Source: Bradyrhizobium algeriense (GTDB taxonomy: Bacteria > Pseudomonadota > Alphaproteobacteria > Rhizobiales > Xanthobacteraceae). Taken from it: a DNA stretch of 64,000 nucleotides. Made by a program: the position numbers and the translations under genes. The stretch is taken from assembly GCF_003062295.1 (NCBI RefSeq), contig NZ_PYCN01000009.1:124001-188000 (forward strand), written 5' to 3'. Under the pieces are notes generated by a model. That model searched no databases and was not told the DNA's origin. It saw nothing but the letters and a program-made list of their open reading frames with translations. Positions 43,509-52,410 of this stretch are shown piece by piece. The stretch's first letter is position 1. Each line of letters opens with the position of its first letter.

Positions 43509-44414
43509 TCAATGAAGCTTGTTTCCTCCCGCCGCCGACGACCGGGTTACCGGATCGCCGTTGCCGGACAAGACCTGGGCCGCGCCGCCGATGCCGCGCC
43601 GGAACGCCTCATCGAAGGTGACGCCGCGAACCTGCCAACGGTGCGGCTGGCCGCCCCAGTCCATCTGCCACTGCGTGGCCCAGCCGAGATCCCGATCGTT
43701 CCAGACCAATCGCCCAACCAGAACGACTTCGCCACCCTGCTCGGCCGCAATCGGCGCCAGCGCCGGGAATGGCGCCGTCCTGAGCTCCGCGCCCGTGATG
43801 TTCGACTTCGCCAACGCCGCCGTGCCCGGCAGCACAATGTCCATGCCGCGCTTGTCAGCCGCGGCGAGCAACGCGTCGCGCTGCAGGTCGGACTGGGTTC
43901 CATCTGTTGTCACGATATAGTTCCTTGCGCCTTGTTCCATCTCGACAAAGACGGCAAGGCGCGGACGATGTGAAAGCCAGGGCTTGAGGCCAAGCGTCTT
44001 GAGAATGTCGTCGATCTTGCTTTCCTCGAACTCCACGGTGAGATCGTAGGGCCGGTCGCGGGTACCCTGCTCGTCCCGAATGGGCTTGCCAGAAAACTGG
44101 TCGCGATAGCTGAAGCCCGTGACGAAACTTTTTGCTTTCGATTTGTAGGCTGCCAATCGCGGATCGCCACTGAGCTTCAGTGCGCCTGACGCCTTGATGA
44201 GGACGTCCTCCAGACAGACGGCAAAGCCAAAAATGCGGTTCGCCTCGCCCTGGCCCGTCACGGTGACCTTCGCACGATAAAGATCAGCTCCCGCGGCGGC
44301 CACGGTGCCGGCGCACCAGGTCAGGGCGGTTGCCATAAATATCCTGATAATCGCGCGGGCCGTACCACGGCCCATTCCGATAGGCCGGCGTCTCGTCCTG
44401 TGCAGATCGGCCAT
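43509..44414 (-). CDS. DUF2066 domain-containing exported protein
   Basis: A 301-residue protein. A hydrophobic signal region (IIRIFMATALTWCAGTVAAAG) near residues 22-42 is followed by a DUF2066-type domain: DLYRAKVTVTGQGEANRIFGFAVCLEDVLIKASG and later GARNYIVTTDGTQSDLQRDALLAAADKRGMDIVLPG. The ATG at 44414 has GGAGG eight bases upstream. The family is widespread in Proteobacteria with unknown function. It is transcribed alone, convergent with the SDR gene and divergent from the large cluster beginning at 44960. Confidence 0.75.
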   Translation of the reverse strand: MADLHRTRRRPIGMGRGTARAIIRIFMATALTWCAGTVAAAGADLYRAKVTVTGQGEANRIFGFAVCLEDVLIKASGALKLSGDPRLAAYKSKAKSFVTGFSYRDQFSGKPIRDEQGTRDRPYDLTVEFEESKIDDILKTLGLKPWLSHRPRLAVFVEMEQGARNYIVTTDGTQSDLQRDALLAAADKRGMDIVLPGTAALAKSNITGAELRTAPFPALAPIAAEQGGEVVLVGRLVWNDRDLGWATQWQMDWGGQPHRWQVRGVTFDEAFRRGIGGAAQVLSGNGDPVTRSSAAGGNKLH

Positions 44415-44959
44415 GACGATGCCTCCGCGGTTCCGCATCGAAGATGCTCTTCTCTTCAAACATTCGTTCGTTTTTGCGGAAAGGCAAACTTTCCGAGTGC
44501 AAGGCCGCACCACGGAAACGGCAAAGCTCGTCACCGTTTGGATCGAGGTCGCGAGCGGACCCGTCGAGATGACTGCTCTTGCAGAGGTTCAAGCTGGCAC
44601 TCGAGCCGCATTCCGGTCACGGGTTTGAGTCCTGCGGCACTCGTCAGCGAAATCAGAGACTTATTGCTTCGTCTTCACAGCTTGCGCTGCTGAATCAGCG
44701 CTCGCAAATCACTGCAAGTCTCGTCGCGGCGCAGCATGCAAAATGAGACTACCGGTCAAGTTGCGGAGGGTGAAGTTGCGCGCGCCGGCCCTGTCATCAG
44801 CTAGGTTTTCGTCCGGCGGTTCCGATCGCAATGCAATCCGGCTACACGACACGCAGCCGGCATCGACCGCATGGCGATTCCTGGAACGACCTGACGATAC
44901 AGGACCTACCGATACAAAATCTGGCAATACAAAAACCGGCGATACAAGGGAGGGGTTCG
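44415..44959. other. 545-bp divergent regulatory region upstream of the large cluster
   Basis: No convincing gene. Short frames with no recognised domain exist on the plus strand. The 3' end holds the four-copy 15-bp repeat (44895-44954) and a GGGAGGGG ribosome-binding site for the binding-protein gene. Promoters of the DUF2066 gene and of the large cluster must lie here. Confidence 0.5.
44895..44954 (+). repeat. Four-copy 15-bp repeat in the leader of the binding-protein gene
   Basis: The heptamer CGATACA (CAATACA in the third copy) recurs at 44895, 44910, 44925 and 44940, exactly 15 bp apart, and the last copy ends just before the ribosome-binding site. The bases between are less conserved. 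In the frame of the downstream gene the repeat would read LTIQ-DLPIQ-NLAIQ-KPAIQ, but the signal-peptide start at 44960 makes it a leader rather than coding sequence. A regulatory array or a slippage-born repeat are both possible. Confidence 0.75.
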
Positions 44960-46210
44960 ATGATTAAAAGCTGTGCGGGATTGGTCGCGCTGAGCAGTCT
45001 GTTGCTTTCCGGCGCCGCCTTAGCTCAAGAGAAGATCAAGGTCGGCGTCACCGCGACGCTCGAAGGCACCTATACGGTGCTCGGCGAGGACGGAATACGC
45101 GGCCATCAGACGGCGATCAATACGCTCGGCAAGAAGGTCGGCGACAAGGAAATCGAATTCATTATCGCATCGACCGATGCCACGCCCGACTCCGCGGTTC
45201 GCGCCGTGCGCAAGCTGATTGAACAGGACAAGGTCCAGATCCTGCTTTCACCCTTGTCCGGCGACGAAGGCATCGCGGTCAAGAACTTTGCCAAGACGCG
45301 CCCCGAGTTGACCTTTGTGAATGCCGCCTCCGGCGCGCAGGAAACGACTTATGTCGACCCGGCGCCGAACTTCTTCCGCTACAATATGGACGGCGCCCAG
45401 TGGCAGGTCGGCCTCGGCAAATACGCTTACGACACCAAGCGTTACCGAAAGATCGCAACCGTCGGCGAAGACTATTCGTTCATCTACACCCAGGTGTTCG
45501 GACTGGTACTGGAGTTCTGCGGCGCCGGCGGACAGGTCACCAATCGGCAATGGGTGCCGCTCGGTACCAAGGACTTTGCGTCCGTCATTGCCGCGCTGCC
45601 CGACGATGTCGATGCGATCTATCTCGGCCTCGGCGGTGCGGACGCCGTCAACTTCCTGAACCAGTATCAACAGGCCGGCGGCAAGGCGCATCTGATGGGC
45701 GGCTCGATCATGGTCGACCAGACCATCCTCTCCGCCAAGGGCAACGCCAAGAATGCGCTGCTCGGCACCATCGCGGCGAGCGGCCAGGCCGATACCTGGG
45801 AGGATCCAGGCTGGCAGAAGTTCGTGAAGGCCTATCAGGATGCTTTCCCGCCGAACAAGCGGTTCCCGAGCCCCTCGCTGCTCGCCACCAACTACTACAA
45901 CTCGACGATGGCGCTGATCCTTGGGCTGCGTCAGGTCAACGGCGATCTCAGCAACAACCAGGCGAAACTCAAGGAAGCCCTCGCCAAGATCGAGCTCGAC
46001 GCGCCCAACGGCAAGATCAAGCTCGACTCCAACCGTCAGGCGATCGGAACCAACTTCGTCACCGAAGTGGTGGATGACGGCAAGGGCGCCTTGTTCAGCA
46101 AGGTCGTGAAGGTGATCCCGAACGTGAATCAGACCCTGGGTTACGACCCGGCGGTCTTCTCCAAGATCGGCCTTCCAAGCCGAACGGTTCCGGAGTGCAA
46201 GAAGTACTGA
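44960..46210 (+). CDS. Branched-chain-type ABC transporter substrate-binding protein (LivK-like)
   Basis: A 416-residue periplasmic binding protein with a signal peptide (MIKSCAGLVALSSLLLSGAALA). The mature part starts QEKIKVGVTATLEGTYTVLGEDG and has DATPDSAVRAVRKLIEQDKVQILLSPLSG, NFFRYNMDGAQWQVGLGKYAYDT and IYLGLGGADAVNFLNQYQQAGG, typical of the Leu/Ile/Val-binding family 6. Such proteins in rhizobia often bind aromatic or heterocyclic acids and amides. It is the first gene of the large cluster, separated from the permeases by an AraC regulator and followed by a stable hairpin. Confidence 0.92.
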   Translation: MIKSCAGLVALSSLLLSGAALAQEKIKVGVTATLEGTYTVLGEDGIRGHQTAINTLGKKVGDKEIEFIIASTDATPDSAVRAVRKLIEQDKVQILLSPLSGDEGIAVKNFAKTRPELTFVNAASGAQETTYVDPAPNFFRYNMDGAQWQVGLGKYAYDTKRYRKIATVGEDYSFIYTQVFGLVLEFCGAGGQVTNRQWVPLGTKDFASVIAALPDDVDAIYLGLGGADAVNFLNQYQQAGGKAHLMGGSIMVDQTILSAKGNAKNALLGTIAASGQADTWEDPGWQKFVKAYQDAFPPNKRFPSPSLLATNYYNSTMALILGLRQVNGDLSNNQAKLKEALAKIELDAPNGKIKLDSNRQAIGTNFVTEVVDDGKGALFSKVVKVIPNVNQTLGYDPAVFSKIGLPSRTVPECKKY

Positions 46211-46229
46211 GTTCTTCGCATTTGCGAAC

Positions 46230-46254
46230 GGGCCCCGGCCACGCGCCGGGGTCC
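46230..46254 (+). terminator. Hairpin downstream of the binding-protein gene
   Basis: GGGCCCCGGC and GCCGGGGTCC pair over ten positions (one G-U) around a five-base loop, 19 bp after the stop. A smaller 6-bp hairpin (TTCGCA/TGCGAA, 46215-46228) precedes it. No T tract follows, so it may act as an mRNA 3' stabiliser or attenuator, as often found after binding-protein genes. Confidence 0.55.
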
Positions 46255-46350
46255 GGACGGGATCCGGCGGATTGTGATCTTCCCTTGCATTCTCGCGGTG
46301 GATGTTGAACGCTGGTCGAAAAGACAAGAACATCCCGCGGGAGGGAAGGC

Positions 46351-47178
46351 ATGAGCAAGGCTCTGGCCGTCTTCCACGGCCGGTTCGGTCGCGCGACGGT
46401 CTATCAGTTGAACCGCCCCTTCAACATGCACGCGCATCGCGAAGGGCATCTGATTTTTCATGTCGGTGGAACGCCAGCCCGCATTGATGTGTGCGATGAG
46501 CGATGGCTTCTCACAGAAGACTCCATTGTTGCGATCAACCCTTGGGAACCACACAATTTTGTTCCGACGGATATGGAGAACGGGGCAATCTTCTTCGTGC
46601 TCTACGTCAACGCCGAATGGTTCGCTCCCGATGCGGCGCGGGCCCACAGCCTGCGGTTCGGCCGCACCTGTTTCAAGCGTACGGTTGCCCTCGACCGACA
46701 TATCAGGCGAACCGCCGCGCTGGTCTGCGGCGCACCGTCGTTAAGCAGCCTCGATTGCGAACTAAGGCAGTTGATCGACGGTTGCCATGACGAGAGCTGG
46801 CAGAGTTCCGAGCCGGTGCAGGAGACGCGCACCGCCGCCGCCGTCACTGATTTTCGCGTCCGCAAATCCATCAAGCTGATGTCCGAAAGCCCGGGCGCGG
46901 AGATCGAACTGGATTCGATCGCACGGGAGGCCGGCCTGTCGCGTCCGCATTTCTACCGGCTGTTCCGCACCCAGACCGGTGTCACCCCGAACCTCTATCT
47001 CAATACACTGATCATGGAACAGGCACTGGACGCCTTGGTCGCGACCGAGGTGCCGATCGCCGATATCGGCTTCGATCTTGGCTTCTCTTCCCAGAGCGGT
47101 TTCACGCGCTTCTTCGCCGCCAATGTCGGGATGGCGCCGACGGAATACCGCCGCGCCGCCAAAGTCTTGCGTCCCTGA
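46351..47178 (+). CDS. AraC family transcriptional regulator
   Basis: A 275-residue regulator: an N-terminal cupin-like sensor (PFNMHAHREGHLIFHVGGTPARI...AINPWEPHNF) and a C-terminal AraC DNA-binding domain with two helix-turn-helices (IELDSIAREAGLSRPHFYRLFRTQTGVTPNLYLN; IADIGFDLGFSSQSGFTRFFAANVGMAPTEYR). A GGGAGGGAAGGC ribosome-binding site precedes the ATG. Placed between the binding-protein and permease genes, it is the probable activator of the large cluster, responding to the transported compound or a product of it. Confidence 0.92.
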   Translation: MSKALAVFHGRFGRATVYQLNRPFNMHAHREGHLIFHVGGTPARIDVCDERWLLTEDSIVAINPWEPHNFVPTDMENGAIFFVLYVNAEWFAPDAARAHSLRFGRTCFKRTVALDRHIRRTAALVCGAPSLSSLDCELRQLIDGCHDESWQSSEPVQETRTAAAVTDFRVRKSIKLMSESPGAEIELDSIAREAGLSRPHFYRLFRTQTGVTPNLYLNTLIMEQALDALVATEVPIADIGFDLGFSSQSGFTRFFAANVGMAPTEYRRAAKVLRP

Positions 47179-47285
47179 GCGTATCAGGCGCGAAAAGATA
47201 CTGACAATCAAGTGCAAGGTTTGCGGCGCCGTTAGGATGCCCTGAAAACGCGAGCCGAAACGGCCGCGGCGTCTGGGAGGACGGT

Positions 47286-47312
47286 ATGGCGACGGCCGGG
47301 CTTTTACCGTGA
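47286..47312 (+). CDS. Eight-codon upstream ORF coupled to livH
   Basis: GGGAGGACGGT precedes an ATG at 47286 whose frame reads MATAGLLP and stops at TGA 47310-47312, overlapping the livH GTG start (47309) in a GTGA junction. LivH has no good ribosome-binding site of its own, so ribosomes ending this mini-ORF probably reinitiate on livH. It likely serves translational coupling rather than making a functional peptide. Confidence 0.5.
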   Translation: MATAGLLP

Positions 47313-48319
47313 CAGGATTCATCGAACGCCATCCGGCATGGGCGCTGATCCTGCTGATCGCGGTCGCGGTGATGCTGTGGCTGATCCTTGCCGTGTGGCC
47401 GCCCGGCCTCGAAGAGGCGATCGGCAGGAAGCGGGTCTTTCTCAACGCCGTCTTCAACGGCATCACGCTCGGCAGCCTCTACTTCCTGGTGGCCAGCGGC
47501 TTCACCCTGATTTTCGGCCTGATGCGCAACGTCAATCTGGCGCATGGTTCGCTCTATCTGTTCGGCGGCTACATCGGTTACGCCATCAGCACCTGGACCG
47601 GCTCCTGGGTGCTCGGTTTCATCATCGCGTTTATCGGTGTGGCGCTGGTCGGCGTCGTCCTGCAAATCGTCGTCTTCCGCCGCATGGAGGGCGAGGATCT
47701 GCGCCAGACCATGGTCACGATCGGGCTTTCGATCGTATTTGCGGACCTGATGCTGTGGGTATTCGGCGGCGATTTCTATCAGATCCAGACCCCGAACTGG
47801 CTGGTCGGCCCGATCGAATTGCCGCTAGTCACCGCGGTCAAATCGTCGGGCGAGGCGGTCTATCTGCGCTATCCGATGGTGCGGCTCGTGATCTTCGTCG
47901 CAGCGGTGGTGATCGGCATCGGGATGTGGCTGGCGCTCAATCGAACCCGCGTCGGGATGATGGTGCGCGCCGGCGTCGATGATCGCGACATGCTGGCCGC
48001 GACCGGCGTGCCGATCCAGCTCGTCTTCGTCGTCGTGTTCGCGCTCGGTGCCGGGCTTGCCGGCATCGCGGGCGTCGTCGGCGGAACCTTTCAGTCGCTT
48101 TCGCCCGGCGAAGATACCCGCTTCCTGCTGGCTTCCCTCGTCGTCGTCATCGTCGGCGGCATGGGATCGATCCCGGGAGCGGCGCTCGGCGCCGTTATCA
48201 TCGGCCTCGCCGAGCAGCTTGGCTCCGTCTACATCCCGACCTACGCGATCGTGGTGACTTTCCTCATCATGGTGCTGGTGCTGGCGCTGCGGCCGCAGGG
48301 CCTATTGGCGAGGCGCTGA
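47309..48319 (+). CDS. Branched-chain-type ABC permease (LivH-like)
   Basis: A 336-residue inner-membrane permease. After an unusual N-terminal extra hydrophobic segment (WALILLIAVAVMLWLILAVWP) comes the standard LivH core: FNGITLGSLYFLVASGFTLIFGLMRNVNLAHGSLYLFGGYIGY, the loop ALNRTRVGMMVRAGVDDRDMLAATGV and the C-terminal VVVIVGGMGSIPGAALGAVIIGLAEQLG. It forms the channel with LivM. It ends one base before the livM start. Confidence 0.92.
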   Translation: MTGFIERHPAWALILLIAVAVMLWLILAVWPPGLEEAIGRKRVFLNAVFNGITLGSLYFLVASGFTLIFGLMRNVNLAHGSLYLFGGYIGYAISTWTGSWVLGFIIAFIGVALVGVVLQIVVFRRMEGEDLRQTMVTIGLSIVFADLMLWVFGGDFYQIQTPNWLVGPIELPLVTAVKSSGEAVYLRYPMVRLVIFVAAVVIGIGMWLALNRTRVGMMVRAGVDDRDMLAATGVPIQLVFVVVFALGAGLAGIAGVVGGTFQSLSPGEDTRFLLASLVVVIVGGMGSIPGAALGAVIIGLAEQLGSVYIPTYAIVVTFLIMVLVLALRPQGLLARR

Positions 48320-48320
48320 C

Positions 48321-49403
48321 ATGTCGCTGGTCCAGGGCGCGCATCAAGAGACCAGTCGGGTAGCATCAGCGCGGGCGGCGTTGCTGGCGTGGCCGGAATT
48401 CAACAAGCCGGCCGTCTGGTTGGTGGCGGTGATCCTCCTGATCATGCCGTTCATCGCCAGCGGCTTCTTCCTGATCGAGATCTTCGCCACGACGCTGATC
48501 CTCGGGACCATCGCGCTGAGCCTGATGTTCCTGGCGGGCTATGGCGGCATGGTCAGCCTGATGCAGCTCACCATCGCCGGCTTTGCCGCCTACATGGTCG
48601 CGGTGTTCGGCATGAGCGCCAACACCAATATCAGCCTCGGCTGGCCGTGGTGGCTCGCAACACCGATGGCGCTGGTGCTCGCGACCATCTTCGGCACGCT
48701 CGGTGGTGCGCTCGCGGTGCGCACCGAGGGCATCTACACCATCATGATCACGCTCGCGATCGGTGCGGCCTTCTACTATTTCACCAATCAGAACTGGCCG
48801 ATCTTCGGCGGCCACACCGGCATCAACACCATCGCCACGCCGAAATTCTGGGGTGTCGACTGGCGCGCCGACGTCCCCTACTACTACGTCACGCTGGGCG
48901 TCGCGGCGTTTTGCTATTTCGCCGTTCAATATGTCTCGCGCGCCCCGTTCGGCCTCGCACTGCAGGGCGTGCGGGACAATCCCCGCCGCATGGCGGCGCT
49001 CGGCTTCAATGTCAACGCACACCGCGTGGCAGCCTACGCCTTCGCATCCTTTATCGCCGCGCTCGGCGGTGTGCTGCAGGTCTGGAACTACCGGCAGATC
49101 TCGCCCGGCTCGGTCAGCGTCGGCGCCTGTATCGATATCCTGATCATCGCCGTGGTCGGCGGCATCACCCGTCCCATCGGCCCTTTCATCGGCGCCTTCA
49201 TCTTCGTCATCCTGCGCACCTTCGCGCTCGATCTGCTGGTCAAGTTCGGGCTCGACGGCAACCGCTTCCGGCTGCTGATCGGTCTCGGATTCCTCGCCAT
49301 CGTGTTCTGGTCGTCGGACGGTGTGATTGGACTCTGGGAGCGATGGCGCCGCCGCGCAACCGCGCCCGACAAACGCGCAAGCGGAGGCCACGGTCATGGA
49401 TAG
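48321..49403 (+). CDS. Branched-chain-type ABC permease (LivM-like)
   Basis: A 360-residue permease of the LivM type: LMFLAGYGGMVSLMQLTIAGFAAYMVAVFG, GTLGGALAVRTEGIYTIMITLAIGAAFYYF, then GVRDNPRRMAALGFNVNAHRVAAYAFASFIAALGGVL and VVGGITRPIGPFIGAF. The C-terminal tail is charged and overlaps livG by eight bases, in keeping with coordinated assembly of the importer. Confidence 0.92.
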   Translation: MSLVQGAHQETSRVASARAALLAWPEFNKPAVWLVAVILLIMPFIASGFFLIEIFATTLILGTIALSLMFLAGYGGMVSLMQLTIAGFAAYMVAVFGMSANTNISLGWPWWLATPMALVLATIFGTLGGALAVRTEGIYTIMITLAIGAAFYYFTNQNWPIFGGHTGINTIATPKFWGVDWRADVPYYYVTLGVAAFCYFAVQYVSRAPFGLALQGVRDNPRRMAALGFNVNAHRVAAYAFASFIAALGGVLQVWNYRQISPGSVSVGACIDILIIAVVGGITRPIGPFIGAFIFVILRTFALDLLVKFGLDGNRFRLLIGLGFLAIVFWSSDGVIGLWERWRRRATAPDKRASGGHGHG

Positions 49404-50178
49404 CGCCGCGCCACGCTTTTCAGCGGTCGGTTCCGGCGCCGCGCTCGAGCTGCGCGGCGTGACGCGGCTGTTCGGCGCGCTCGCGGCGCTGACCGACGTC
49501 ACCATCACGGTTCGCCCGGGAGAACGCCGCGCCGTGCTCGGCTCCAACGGCGCCGGCAAGACCACGCTGTTCAATTGCGTGACCGGCGACTTTCCGCCCT
49601 CCTCCGGCACCATCCGCTTCTTCGGCGAGGACATCACTCACTTCCCGCCTTACGAACGCATCAGGCGCGGCCTGCGCCGAACCTACCAGATATCGGCGCT
49701 GTTTCCCGGTCTGACGGTGCGGGACAATGTCTACCTCGCCTGCCGCGGCGTCTCCCGCGGGCGATTTTCTCCGCTGCGTCCGGGCGCGAACGACGCCCTC
49801 ATGCATGCGGCCGAGGCGCTGATCCAGGCGGTGCATCTGGCGGCGGTCCGGGAACAGTTGGTCGCGGAACTGGCGCATGGCCAGCAGCGGCAGCTCGAGA
49901 TCGCGCTCGCGCTCGCCGGCGCCCCGCGCTTCATCCTGTTCGACGAACCGGCCGCGGGCCTATCCCCCACCGAGCGGCGCGAACTGATCGAGATCCTGAC
50001 GTCGCTGCCTGCCCATATCGGCTACATCATCATCGAGCACGACATGGATGTCGCGTTGCGCGTCGTCGAAAGCGTCACGATGATGCACAACGGCCGCGTC
50101 TTCAAGGAAGGCCTGCCGCACGAGATCGAAGCCGACCCCGAGGTCCAGGAACTCTATCTGGGGGCCGGTCATGAGTGA
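49396..50178 (+). CDS. Branched-chain-type ABC ATPase (LivG-like)
   Basis: A 260-residue ATPase with Walker A GSNGAGKTT, a Q-loop (RTYQISALFPGLTV), signature LAHGQQRQLEIALAL (canonical LSYGQQR), Walker B FILFDEPAAGLSP and switch IIIEHDMDVAL. The start at 49396 lies within the end of livM. The last codons overlap the LivF fusion gene by eight bases. It pairs with the ATPase half of that fusion. Confidence 0.92.
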   Translation: MDSAAPRFSAVGSGAALELRGVTRLFGALAALTDVTITVRPGERRAVLGSNGAGKTTLFNCVTGDFPPSSGTIRFFGEDITHFPPYERIRRGLRRTYQISALFPGLTVRDNVYLACRGVSRGRFSPLRPGANDALMHAAEALIQAVHLAAVREQLVAELAHGQQRQLEIALALAGAPRFILFDEPAAGLSPTERRELIEILTSLPAHIGYIIIEHDMDVALRVVESVTMMHNGRVFKEGLPHEIEADPEVQELYLGAGHE

Positions 50179-52408
50179 GGTCCGCCGCGCCGCGCCTGCC
50201 CTCGAAGTCAGGGGCCTCGACGTCTATTACGGCCATTCCCATGCCCTGCAGGGCGTCGACCTGACTTTGGACTCAGGCGTGTTCTCGGTGGTCGGCCGCA
50301 ACGGCATGGGCAAGACCACGCTGTGCAAGACCATCATGGGCCTGTTGCGGGCAAGCGGCGGTTCGGTTCGCGTTCGCGGCGAGGACATCACCCGCCTCAG
50401 CTCGGCGCGGATCGCGAAGGCAGGCGTCGGCTATGTTCCGCAAGGCAGACGGCTGTGGCGCTCGCTCAGCGTTTCCGAGCATTTGAGCCTCGCCGCCGGA
50501 ATGCGGCGCGGGCCGTGGACCATCGATCGCATCTACGAGACGTTTCCCCGCCTTGCCGAACGCAAGGACCATGGTGGCGGCCAGCTCTCGGGCGGCGAAC
50601 AGCAAATGCTGGCGATTTCGCGCGCGCTTCTCACCAATCCGCATCTGCTCATCATGGATGAGCCAACCGAAGGGCTTGCGCCTGTTATCGTCGCCCAGGT
50701 CGAGGAAATGCTGGTGCGCCTCGGCGAGGACGGCGATATGTCGGTGCTTGTGATCGAGCAGAATATCGGCGTCGCCACCGCGATCTCGAAAAAAGTCGCG
50801 ATCATGGTCAACGGCCGCGTCAATCGCATCATCGACTCCGCGCGCCTGGCGGCCGACCGCGAGCTGCAGCAACGGCTGCTTGGTGTTGGCGTCGTTGGAG
50901 TCCACGCCGAGCTGGACACGGATATCGAAGCCGCCGATGCGAGCACCGCGGCTGAGGCGCGTCCGGCGCCGCCGCGCGCCGCGGGCACAGCCCCAATCCG
51001 CGTCTATATCTCCAATCCCACCCTGCCGACGCGGTGGTCGCAGCCGGCGCCGATTGCGCGCATCGAGGCCGCAGCGCGCACGCTTTCGACGGGCGTTACG
51101 CGGATCGAAGACGTTGCCCGGCAAAGACGCCCGGCCGGCGCTTCTGTACAAGGCGCATCCGGGCCACCCGTCGTCCTCGTCGCCGGCACGCTCGATACCA
51201 AGGGCGAGGAGCTGCGCTTCATTCGCGACGTGATCGCCGGACAGGGCTTGCGGACGCGTCTGGTCGACGTATCAACCAGCGGCAAGCTCTCCACCTGCGA
51301 CGTCTCCGCCCAGGAAATCGCGCTGAATCACGGCCGCGGCGGGTCTGCTGTGTTCGGGTCCGACCGCGGCGCGTCGGTGACGGCGATGGCGGACGCGTTC
51401 GCCAACTGGCTGCGCCGCCAGGGCAATGTCGCAGGCATCATTTCGGCAGGCGGCTCCGGCGGTGCTTCGCTGGTCGCGCCCGCCATGCGCGCGCTTCCCG
51501 TCGGTGTGCCGAAACTCATTATCTCATCGGTCGCTTCCGGAGATGTCGGTCCCTATGTGGGGCCAGCCGATATCACGATGATGTATTCGGTCACGGACGT
51601 GCAGGGCCTCAATTCGATCTCGCGCGCCGTGCTTGCCAATGGCGCCAACGCCATCGCCGGCATGGTGAAGGCGCGTCTGGACAATCAGGCCAAAACCGAA
51701 CGCAACGCGCCGGCCGATCTGCCGGCGGTCGGCATCACCATGTTCGGCGTGACGACGCCGGCCGTGCAGAAGATCGCGGCCGACCTGCGCAACGATTTCG
51801 AATGCCTAGTCTTCCACGCCACCGGCGTCGGCGGCCGCTCGATGGAAAAGCTGGTCGATTCCGGAATGCTCGCCGCCGTCATCGATCTCACGACGACAGA
51901 AGTCTGCGATCTCCTGATGGGCGGCGTGTTTCCCGCCACCGACGACCGCTTCGGCGCGATCATCCGCAGCCGCCTGCCCTTCATCGGCTCTGCCGGCGCG
52001 CTGGACATGGTCAATTTCGGCGCGCCCGACACCATCCCCGAGCGCTATGGCCAGCGTAAGTTCCACGTTCACAATCCGCAGGTGACCTTGATGCGCACCA
52101 CGCCGGAGGAGAACGAGCGCATCGGGCGCTGGATCGGCGACAAGCTCAACCGGATGGATGGGCCGGTGCGCTTCTTCCTTCCGGAAGGCGGCGTCTCCGC
52201 GCTCGACGCGCCCGGTCAGCCGTTCTGGGATCCGGAGGCCGACGCTGCACTGTTCACCGCGCTGGAACGCAGCGTGCGCCAGACCAGCAACCGTCAGCTC
52301 ATCCGCGTCAAGCGCCACATCAACGAACCCGAATTTGCATCCGCCATCGTCAACGCGCTCCGTCCTCTGGTCGGCCGCCCGGGGACCCGTCGGAAAGTCG
52401 CGAGGTGA
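50171..52408 (+). CDS. LivF-like ATPase fused to a UPF0261/Tm-1-like domain
   Basis: A 745-residue two-domain protein. Residues 1-238 are a LivF-type ABC ATPase: Walker A GRNGMGKTT (42-50), signature LSGGEQQ (139-145), Walker B LLIMDEPTEGLAP and switch VIEQN. An Ala/Pro-rich linker (about 240-330) leads to residues about 333-740, a Tm-1/UPF0261 domain: VVLVAGTLDTKGEELRFIRDVI, GIISAGGSGGASLVAPAMRALPVGVPKLIISSVASGDV, FGVTTPAV, VFHATGVGGRSMEKL and VDMVNFGAPDT-type motifs. Tm-1 proteins bind ATP; their bacterial role is unknown. LivF is normally about 235 residues, so this fusion ties an import ATPase to a metabolic or sensing domain. Start overlaps livG; stop overlaps a GTG just before the next gene. 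Confidence 0.93.
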   Translation: MSEVRRAAPALEVRGLDVYYGHSHALQGVDLTLDSGVFSVVGRNGMGKTTLCKTIMGLLRASGGSVRVRGEDITRLSSARIAKAGVGYVPQGRRLWRSLSVSEHLSLAAGMRRGPWTIDRIYETFPRLAERKDHGGGQLSGGEQQMLAISRALLTNPHLLIMDEPTEGLAPVIVAQVEEMLVRLGEDGDMSVLVIEQNIGVATAISKKVAIMVNGRVNRIIDSARLAADRELQQRLLGVGVVGVHAELDTDIEAADASTAAEARPAPPRAAGTAPIRVYISNPTLPTRWSQPAPIARIEAAARTLSTGVTRIEDVARQRRPAGASVQGASGPPVVLVAGTLDTKGEELRFIRDVIAGQGLRTRLVDVSTSGKLSTCDVSAQEIALNHGRGGSAVFGSDRGASVTAMADAFANWLRRQGNVAGIISAGGSGGASLVAPAMRALPVGVPKLIISSVASGDVGPYVGPADITMMYSVTDVQGLNSISRAVLANGANAIAGMVKARLDNQAKTERNAPADLPAVGITMFGVTTPAVQKIAADLRNDFECLVFHATGVGGRSMEKLVDSGMLAAVIDLTTTEVCDLLMGGVFPATDDRFGAIIRSRLPFIGSAGALDMVNFGAPDTIPERYGQRKFHVHNPQVTLMRTTPEENERIGRWIGDKLNRMDGPVRFFLPEGGVSALDAPGQPFWDPEADAALFTALERSVRQTSNRQLIRVKRHINEPEFASAIVNALRPLVGRPGTRRKVAR

Positions 52409-52410
52409 CC

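Noticed and set aside
44580..44650. tRNA-like T-arm sequence (GTTTGAGTCC)
   Set aside because: No acceptor stem or anticodon arm could be folded around it.
45248..46333. Minus-strand frame opposite the LivK-like binding protein
   Set aside because: The plus strand has a signal peptide, ribosome-binding site and family motifs; the antisense has none.
48366..49637. Minus-strand frame of about 420 codons across livM and livG
   Set aside because: Shadow of two well-supported membrane and ATPase genes; composition is dominated by charged residues without a recognisable fold.
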